Assembly: GCA_013407085.1 (NCBI GenBank)
Contig: JACCGJ010001783.1
Coordinates: 1 to 64,000 of the forward strand
Reading direction: 5' to 3'
Length of the DNA stretch: 64,000 bases
From: Atriophallophorus winterbourni
Lineage: Eukaryota > Platyhelminthes > Trematoda > Plagiorchiida > Microphallidae
A program made the position numbers and the translations under genes. The first letter of the stretch is position 1. Each line of letters opens with the position of its first letter. The notes beneath the pieces were generated by a model, which was given only the letters and a program-made list of their open reading frames with translations, was not told where the DNA came from and searched no databases. Positions 55,861 through 64,000 of this stretch are shown here, piece by piece.

Positions 55861-56234
55861 CCGGTTCCCATTGAATAAGATTGGCTTCCTAGACCCTCCC
55901 TACAACGAATTCATTCAATTCAATTCAATTTAATGGTCTAAAAAGCACATAGCTTTACAAAACCACAGAATAATATGCGAATTACAAATAACATAGGTAG
56001 TAAAACGGGGTTTGTTTGCCTACTGATTAGTTCAGGAATCACGTAAAAATACATAGAGCAGAAATTGTTTTCAACCGGTTTGATAGGTTAAATATGTATA
56101 ATTTACTTGGATGCATTGGTTCAAAGCTTTATGATGCAGAATATATTGTTTCAATGTTTGGATTGGTCGACATGAAGTTGTCCAAGTTCGATTGGAATAT
56201 ATCCAAGTTGGTGAATGTGCAAACATTACAAGGT

Positions 56235-57075
56235 AGGCAGCTCAGGTAAAGCACACGGACGAATAAAAGTACCTTCGCCAGTTTAGTCGCGAGTCGAATA
56301 TGGACTGTATAGTCGTGACTCCGGCGGGTTTCTGCGTGAAATCGCGTGAAGAGTTGATTTAGGGATGGTTGGGGGTATGCAGCATAAGTGAAACATAAGT
56401 ATCAAATCACATCTAATACGGCTGATAGGCGAAAAGTCCGATAGATTTGAGACTTGCAATACGATCTTCGTATGTTTGTGCTTCAACCCGTTACGGCTTG
56501 GTAGTCGCGATGATAGATCTCGGCAAGAGGCGATTCCTTCTTGTAGCCAGGGGTGACCAGCATGAACCCATACGCCATGGTTTGGCCTCAGTACGTCTTA
56601 ATTATTCGATGAACGGTTTGCTTAGTGAAACGCCCGAACACGCGTTTTAGCATAGCAGTACTCCGGACTCTTTCATAGACAGCTTGGCGTTAATGCGACG
56701 GTTGGTCAACGTGCTGCTCACCACACACCCAAGTCCCTTCTCCTTGTCATGCTTTCGAGAATATGGGACCAAGGGTGTAAGGAAACTCAAATATCTTCAA
56801 CAGTCAAACAGGAGATGGGCATTTGCTGAAATTGAAAGGTAGTTCATTGCCATAACTGAACCAGTTTCGTAAGGCACAAGGTCCAGATGAGCTGTCTGCC
56901 AATCTCAGGGTAGCGTACTTGCGTCCACAAGCTTGATGTCAGCCGCAATAACAAGATTTTTTGCTGCGACAAGTTTTCGGTAAGTGTTTACATAGATCAG
57001 GAAAAAATTGGTCCAAGCACTGATCCCTGCGGCACCCCACTCGTTTCGGCATGGGTCGGATAAAGCAACCGTCAC
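56235..57075 (-). pseudogene. CR1-like LINE RT and C-terminal fragment
   Basis: Minus strand, broken frames. Near 57,050 ETSGVPQGSVLGPI-type residues appear, followed near 56,950 by ADIKLVDAS; later RVFGRFTKQTVHRIIKTY and near 56,440 a tail with FRLSAVLDVI. The 3' part (56,235-56,300) matches the CR1 at 5.5-5.65 kb. Its 5' end abuts another CR1 in the opposite orientation. Confidence 0.55.
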
Positions 57076-57200
57076 CCTACTCGAATAAACACATGCCGGA
57101 GTAATTGTTCCTCAACCATTTTACTATAATGATTACATGACTCAAAACCCTCCATTCTACAACCGATACACACACCAATTCATGCCACACACGCCTTTTT

Positions 57201-59625
57201 ATGACCATGCCTATTTTTTCCAACAATAATAAATTCAATATTAATTGTCATACAGTTGTGCATAAATCTACCTTCACTTCTTTTCATTTCGCTCCTTCTT
57301 GTGTTAGTATCCTACATATTAATGCCATATCAATCACACCTATGGTCCAAATGCCGAAATCTTTTCTCATTTCGAACTCAGTAGAAATTATTCTTATAAA
57401 TGAAACCCAGACACGAGAGGGCCAGCCTGACTCAAAACACAATTACCAGATATTCCGGAATAATCGAAATTCGAAACGTGTTGGCGCTACTCTTTTTCAT
57501 GTTCATTCTAGGCTTACAGCTGATAGCTTTACCTAACCTAGTCTATCATAACTAGAGGACTCAACATGGATTATATTACCATCTTTAGATCTCTTAATAG
57601 GCTTCATTTATTATCCACTGTCTTCAACTATGTCTAAAATGGATTATTTAATTCACGCGTTTATTGAAGCATCTCTACACCATGCGCAATTTAAACTCAT
57701 TGCTGGGGACTTCAACATGCCAATGTTAAACTGGCACGGTCCTGCACACCACAGTTGCTCTACACCTTCTATCAGAACTCTAGGATTAATAGGACATAAT
57801 CAATTTATTGACAAACCTACTAGAAATGACAATATCCTAGATCTTGTCTTCATCTGAACCTGTTCCCAGCTAACCTGGAGGTAATTCCATCGATCCTTAA
57901 CGCTGATCATTCCAAATATTATGCGTTACTGCTTCTGCCAACTCTTCTAAGCCATCTAATGTCAAGCAAAACTACAACCACATTAACTGCAAGGTTATTT
58001 CAGAAATCATTAGAACAAAAAACTAGAGCTGTTTTTTCCTCTCTAATAATTTCACTACTGACTCTTCATTAGGCATACAAAATTAACGAAAACCCAGAAA
58101 ATAGAAAAAAATAATGGAGTTATATTTTGTTGCTATGGAAACGCAAGACATTTTGCTCATTTTCGCTATCAAGAAGTCACATATATGCTTCAGACAACAC
58201 ATTTAGAGCCGATGAAATCAAAGCCCATATAAGTCAGGATAAGATGGAATAACTAGGTAATCTTTACAAGTTACGATCAGCCAACTCACCTAGCAACATA
58301 GATTTTATTGTCGCAAATTGTATTTCTCCCGTAGCTAAAACAATCATCAGTTTCTCTGATGCTATCTTTGAAGAATTCCTTTTATAATTTAACTCAACCT
58401 ACAACAAGTCAAACTACGTTTATACAACCAGTCAACTTCCCTCCCCTGGTAAACTGATTAATCTAAGTATAAACCTAGGTGACAAGAACATTCTGTCAGC
58501 AAGCAACAGTGAGTCTTATACCTGACATACGACGCATAACTCTAGCCATATGCAAAATAAGTGGCAAAGACATTCAACTTCTCTTGCTGAACTTATTTAA
58601 CGCATCTGTCGACTTTGGTACCTTTCCGGTGGAATGAAACACTCAAATTTTATACCCAGATACACATCTGGCTCAAAACACTTAATTACGATCTACCGGC
58701 GGATAAACCATACAGCTTGCTTATGAAGAAAATTTTGAAAATTGTAAACAAAGCTATACTAGAATACCTTGCACCAAGAATCTTTTCTAAGGCACAACAC
58801 GGCTTCCTTATTAAAAGATCCTGCATCATTGCCAGTTAGAATACTTAGACTGTATCACAAGATCAATTGAAAATGGTTTAGCAGTCATAGTTGTCTTCCT
58901 TGATATAACTAACTGTACCGCATAAACTGTTACTATCAAAGTTGCCGATTCCAAGTGGCGTGATACAAGGCAGTGTTTTGGGTCCATCACTTTTTCTCAT
59001 ATACATAAACTATGTACATACAGTCATCTGTCATAGTAAACTATTCTTGTTTGCAGACGACATGAAAGTAGTCATTTCTTTCCCATCTTCAGAAGCACAA
59101 ACTTACATTGCCTGGCTGAACAAAGATTTAGCTGCATTATCCAACAGGGGTAAACTAAATGGTCTCTCATTCTCGGTAAATAAATCTAATTTCATGACTT
59201 TAAGAATTACAATAACTGAAAGATCAATACATCTCAGTAGTAAGCCCATTAAAATGATTAACTACACACGTTCAGATATTCTGCATTGCTTACATTCAGC
59301 GAGCATATACATCACGTGATCTCGAAGTCGAAACAGACTGTAATAATTATACTTAAGTTCTTTACTCCCCCAAACTGTAAGTTAGAACTTTATAAACTAT
59401 TCACTATACATATCTTTGATTACTGTAATATAATAGTAATATATAACAGCGAAAACAAAACCGATAGTATCGTTTTCGAAAAAGTACAACGTAATTTTAC
59501 CACATCAATAATTGTATATAGCTCGAATAAATCATATAGAGAAAGGTGTAAGCTACTCATGCTAGAACAATTATGGTTTCGTAGAATTAGACACAACCTG
59601 ATACTGTTATTTTAGTATAATAACT
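57201..59625 (+). pseudogene. CR1/Jockey-like LINE ORF2 with endonuclease and RT
   Basis: Endonuclease: LHINAISITPMV and ILINETQT (57,201-57,536), and FKLIAGDFNMPMLNW with SIRTLGLIGHNQFIDKPTR (57,630-57,857). After a disrupted linker the RT starts with QHGFLIKRSC at about 58,797, then VVFLDIT (motif A) near 58,895, GVIQGSVLGPSLFLIYIN at 58,950 and KLFLFADDMKVV at 59,040 (motif C intact). The C-terminus contains YRERCKLLMLEQLWFRRI to 59,615. The proline of GVPQGS is isoleucine, and at least four frame changes are visible. It is the most complete LINE in the window. Confidence 0.7.
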
Positions 59626-60289
59626 TCTGGTAATATAGGTATAAATTCGACTATTCGCTTCCGACAAGATTCTAGGTATAATTAAAGAAATCAATATAAC
59701 ACCGTGGAACTGCCACGATTCCGCACGATAGAAGGAAAAACGTTTACCTGAATAAGTATGCTAAACTTTGGTATCAGCTCCTAAATACATAAGACTTTTG
59801 CGTCTTTTTACATGATATTAAAATACATCTAGTTTCATTCCTAAACATGGAAAAATAACTAAACTTATCAACGTAGATATCTTGCTAAAATATAATATTA
59901 TCATTGCAATCCTGGGTACTAATGGTGAAAGTAGATTTATAACTTTCATATTGAACTTTCACTTGACCCCATATTATTTGTAACAACTGTGTTTTACTGG
60001 ACCAAAAAACATTGAACTTGATATATTGTGGCGCTCACAACCCCATCCTTTACACACCACTACCGGTTTCTGAATGTTTGCCGACATCAGTTGGAGACTG
60101 TCGGATCAGGTTCAGTGAGCCTTGAAACAGTGGAAAAGCGGTAAACGAAGTTAAACTTGTATGCCATTGTTATATAGGGTTCTTACAAAGAACCACGATG
60201 TTAAAACACAAAACCACGATGTGATTATTGGTGAAGCACTCAATGCGCTTAAGGATGACCAAAGTAATGTGTTGCTCACTTTGTTTACC
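59626..60289. other. No recognised gene
   Basis: A+T-rich spacer between a LINE 3' end and the third hammerhead unit. Confidence 0.4.
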
Positions 60290-60460
60290 ACTTATCCACT
60301 GTTCCGAGGCTCACTGAACCTAATATTACTGCATCTACCTGATCACGGCAAACAGCCAGAATCCATTAGTGGGTGGTAAGAGTGCAGGGGATGTGAGCAA
60401 CACAACACTTGGCCAGCATAACGCCTTACTGCTTGACGCAGAATCGGTTTGTGATTCTGT
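60290..60460 (+). repeat. Third hammerhead-type repeat unit (decayed)
   Basis: Aligns with 51,830-51,930 (CTGAACCTAATATTACTGC, CTACCTGATCACGGCAAACAGC). Core box CTGATCA and GAATCC show two lost core elements, so it is inactive. It lies about 150 bp before the CR1 ORF1 remnants. Confidence 0.45.
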
Positions 60461-60614
60461 ACTTGAACTCGTGGTTCCTCTGTAAAGAACCATATATAAA
60501 CAGTGAAAATACCCGTTTAACTTTGGTGCCTTGATAAGTTCTTCGATTCACCCTCTAAGTGACGCAACTTCTGTACCGCTGTACACGTTTTGGTTAACCT
60601 GATAAAATCTTTAA

Positions 60615-61560
60615 TTGTCCGGTGCGTTTAAACCAAGATTCCATGGGATGGTGTTGTCCATTGTACTACAATTTGTGGTCCTAACACCTACATTAAAAAA
60701 GTTGACCTCTGTGCCAAGTGCCTTACCAGTAAGCAGTGATAGTGCTTCGGTTAAATATACTTTTTGCGATTTAAACTTGCATGTGACCTGTGATTAAACT
60801 TTGACTGATAATTGTGTGAGTTTTGTGGACCACATTAACTATCTATCTGTTTGTTATTTCTGCCATGCCTGTTGAAATCCAAATATAAATGGCCATCGCA
60901 AGAGTATACATTAATCCGTTGGAAAAGTGTCTAATAGAACAGGGAGTAGATTGTCGCAATTGGAATAGGAGCTTGCACAAATGAAGAATTCTGCGGAGCT
61001 ATTATTCAAGCCTAAAACATGTAAACTGAACAAACGAATAAGCAGAACTTTACCACCACCAAACTATGCTCTTGAAAAGGTTTAATTGTTGCAGCACGGC
61101 ACCCAAAAGATTATTATAAACTTCTTATAGCCGAAACCGTTCACATCGAATGCCTCATCAACCAAAGTTACATTGAAAATAATTTTGTTAAGTGTTATCT
61201 GCACCAACTTGTCAGAGTCGACTGAGACGTTATTCTCGATTAGACACCAGAATGACTTGGCTGAATGGTTGAAACTGTGCACTCGGATGAATCTCAAAGC
61301 GGTACACTAAGGCAAGCCGCGGTTACTCAAGCAATGCAGCGGTAATCGGTACTTTCTGAATTCCGAAGTCACCGAATTACGAAGGTAAAAGTCTACGACC
61401 CCTTAAACTGATACCGTACTTAACTATTGGAATTAGTATCGACAGAAAGTTCCACGAGAGATCAAAATTAAAAGTGAACACCTGAAAGCCGACTCTATCG
61501 TGGACGTTGCCGAGGCTGTTGGTAATGAGCATAGTGATGCCGGGGATACTGCTTCAAAAA
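60615..61560 (+). pseudogene. CR1-like LINE ORF1 remnants
   Basis: VDLCAKCLTSKQ near 60,700 and FCDLNLHVTCD near 60,770 match the PHD-like region of the ORF1 at 54.1 kb. NLSESTETLFSIRHQNDLAE with WLKLCTRMNLKAV (61,205-61,305) matches the later ORF1 block. Frames are broken throughout. Confidence 0.5.
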
Positions 61561-61564
61561 ACGG

Positions 61565-63215
61565 ATGTCGACCGACTCTATCGGAGTAGGTGATATAATA
61601 TACCCATTAACAAGAACCCCACCATCTTTGATGCGTACTCAACTTGTCTGCTTTACTACTCATCATCCAGCACTTTTATCAAGATCAAACATCAAATGTT
61701 TGTACACCAACGCACAATGCTTAATAAATAAGTTACCTGAGCTAATCGAAATTCGTCAAAAATATTCACCATTCCTGATAGCCGTAACGGAAACCTGGTT
61801 CAACCAGCAATTAGCTGAGGAGGAAATTTCCATTTCAAACATGTTTCATATGGACCGTGTAGGAGCTGTTTCTATTTACCATGATCAACACCTCAACAGA
61901 GAATATACAATTAATGATTCGATACTGGAACATACACTAACTATAGATCAGTTACGTTGTTGCCAGTGGTCTCTAAAGTTCTCGAACGATTTGTATCTGA
62001 TGACCTTATCAAACATTTGGAACAAAATAATATTTCCAGCGCATAACACGGATTAATGATAAGACACTCTTGCCTCGCCAATCTTCTCATAACTCTTGGT
62101 AACTGGACTGAAGCCGTGGATAATGGATATCCTATCCATGCTTGTTACTTGGATATAATTAAAGATCTTGACCGTGTTAACAACAGTATACTGCTACAGA
62201 ACTTGGATCAGCTCGGAGTGGTTGGCAGTTTATTGGCCTGGATACAGGATTATTTGACTGGTAGAGTCATTAGGGTTCGAGTTAATGGGGCACTATCCAG
62301 TCCAATAGAAGTAACAAGTGGCGTACCTCAAGGCACAGTCTTGGGTCCAATACTTTTACTGTTATACGACATACCCGAAATCGTACGAAGCCAACTAATT
62401 TTATTTGCGGATGACATCAAAGTTTGGACTAACGTGCGCACCATAGAATATTGTCAAATTCTACAAAATATATCTCTATGCACTTCATACGTGGTCCTTA
62501 CGAAACTGCCTGCCATTCAACATCCAAAAATGTAAAATGTAAAACGTCGATAAATCATTCGAATTCACATACTCTTTGGGATCTCAGCAACTTTCATGGG
62601 TTACGGAAGAGAAAGACTTGTTTGTGTGGATTAGCAGAAAGTTGAAGCCTTCACACAGTGTTCTTGGGTTTATAAAAAGTACTGCCCAAGCTTAGCACTG
62701 CTCAGAAGGATCTTCGGTATTTTCCCAAAGAAGGTACTTCCACAGATAATTAATACCTATATCCAGCCGTTGTTTACATGTTTTTCACAGGACATGACCT
62801 TGCTGCAACGCGTATACCACAATGACCGACCTTTACAACAGGTCATACGAGGAGAGGATTTCAACTATGAACCTGTTTGCTTTTTCGTACCTTCGTCTCA
62901 GGGGTGATTTGATCCTGCTCTTCAATATTCTGCGCATAGTGGATCACCCACTTGAACACCTGCAAGAAGTACGTGGTAACAGAATCTCTGCCCCGACCTA
63001 TCATCTGTGCTTCAAGCCTGAATATGTTCAAGGCTGAACTTGACAAGTATATGATGACCAAATCCAACCTCGTTCCAGAATACCCAAGGTGACTCTCCAT
63101 TCGTGTTGTTTCTATGCATTCGCTGTATTTTTAACCTGTGGTTACTATAATGTATTTGCTTTTTGGACCTTTAAACCTTTAAATTATTTTGAATTACTTT
63201 GAATTATATTGTTTG
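61565..63215 (+). pseudogene. CR1-like LINE ORF2, endonuclease joined to RT by deletion
   Basis: Endonuclease start: IKCLYTNAQCLINKLPELIEI and AVTETWFN (61,690-61,805). At about 61,900-61,945 it jumps to the RT approach (PVVSKVLERFVSDDLIKHLEQN in a shifted frame), omitting the rest of the endonuclease and the linker. RT (62,056-62,535): HSCLANLL, YLDIIKDLDRV (motif A), TSGVPQGTVLGPI, ILFADDIKVW (motif C). C-terminal pieces include RRIFGIFPKKV at about 62,710, then YNRSYEERISTMNLFAF and LRGDLILLFNI. The 3' tail TGGTTACTATAATG / TTGCTTTTTGGACC is followed by (TTTAAA/TTGAATTA) repeats to about 63,215. Confidence 0.7.
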
Positions 63216-63854
63216 ATGGACTGAAGTGAAATCGCTCAAAACATCTGAACTTATATGTATAATCTAAATTCCTCTTTTCTCTATTGCTGAATAATGTTCG
63301 GTAGATGTAAGCTGTGTAAACATTTTACCTCGTGTTCAGTACCGTGTATTTTCTTCGAGACAGACATTGATGTAATTCCGGAAGGGTTAAACTCCTGTTA
63401 GAAAAGGTGGACATAAAATAAGCCCCAAGGTTAGACCGTATTCTCAGATGTCTTATGTGACCCCCTGTTTATGTTTTTATTCAAAATGTTTAACAATTGA
63501 TGTGGCACTACAGGAATGGAAACAGAATCATAAAACCGATATCATGTCACTAGGAACGTAGCACTTTCTGTAATTATAGACCGATTATTCTGCATTAACT
63601 GATAAAAATTTGAGAGAAGTTGATGAAGTGCAAAATAAAGAATGTTCCGTGAGGGTGGGATCGTTGGTTTCAATTTAAAGATGAATTTTTTGAACATCGC
63701 TGAGGTATAATTTATTTGCTGCTAGCACCAGAATCCTGTTGTGCTTCGACTAATGCATTTCAATCAGTTGATTTTTATTAATCGGCTTTAGTAAGGCGTT
63801 CGGCCGTGTGCCACATAAACGACTGATCATGTTTTGCATGTTTTGGTTTACCAA
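63216..63854. other. No recognised gene
   Basis: A+T-rich sequence. The 74-codon minus frame at 63,750-63,974 is a translation of the ATT repeat that follows. Confidence 0.5.
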
Positions 63855-63906
63855 TAATATATTATTATTATTGATATTATTGTTATTATTAGTATTAGTA
63901 TTATAG
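63855..63906. repeat. (ATT)n-type microsatellite
   Basis: Imperfect run of ATT/AGT triplets over about 50 bases. Confidence 0.8.
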
Positions 63907-64000
63907 ACAAATTGGAGGATCTGGGTAATAGAAAAAATATAAAGTGGATCGTAGCATTCCTTTCTGGCGGTCAAAAGGTGGAGGTGAATAGCGTTATGTC

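Noticed and set aside
56010..56240. Additional mobile element between the two CR1 copies
   Set aside because: No motif or terminal repeat could be found; left as unassigned sequence.

Overview
This window looks like repeat-dense, A+T-rich nuclear DNA of a parasitic flatworm, most likely a trematode close to the schistosomes. The reasons are the mix of elements: tRNA-headed SINEs that carry a hammerhead ribozyme (the layout of the schistosome Sm-alpha element), Penelope-like elements (PLEs) with a GIY-YIG domain, CR1-like and RTE-like LINEs, Ty3/gypsy remnants and a ~353-bp satellite. There are no bacterial-style operons, and almost every long ORF is a decayed piece of a retroelement. The only candidate host gene is a set of three minus-strand exons at 43.6-45.3 kb with canonical splice sites and continuous phase. 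They encode a two-helix membrane segment that resembles the start of SLC35F3/F4-type carriers.

Layout. 0-14.4 kb is a patchwork: an RTE tail, a hammerhead SINE, CR1 fragments, a PLE with inverted terminal repeats (2.9-5.3 kb), a complete 1.0-kb gag-only LTR mini-element with a 5-bp target duplication (6.07-7.07 kb), a second SINE with a 15-bp target duplication, a CR1 with ORF1, and a minus-strand PLE whose RT core is still open (10.3-12.2 kb). 14.4-20.9 kb (locus A) is a composite of a CR1 3' end, a scrambled Ty3/gypsy pol with one LTR, and two head-to-head PLE halves. 21.5-28.5 kb holds another Ty3 fragment and the satellite array, interrupted by two LINE insertions. 28.5-38.8 kb (loci B and C) repeats the locus A composite and then mirrors it completely.

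The satellite and an RTE insertion are mirrored as well, so 24.765-42.631 kb is one palindrome of about 17.9 kb. Its arms are ~8.9 kb and its spacer is 100 bp (33,626-33,725). Locus A carries a shorter palindrome with a spacer of the same length. 42.6-46.7 kb is largely unique and contains the host-gene exons. 46.7-64 kb is again a patchwork: CR1 pieces, a solo LTR of the Ty3 family, a PLE remnant, two tandem hammerhead units at 51.8-52.2 kb with a third at 60.3 kb, an RTE tail, and three sizeable CR1 copies.

How the parts relate. The PLE halves inside the palindromes have lost the RT catalytic aspartates (YVDD reads YVHV) and the Ty3 protease has lost its aspartate. The composite was therefore probably copied as DNA (segmental or inverted duplication) and not by its own enzymes. 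The hammerheads occur in three different repeat families. All share a loopless, self-complementary stem III, which points to action in dimers or tandem/circular transcripts.
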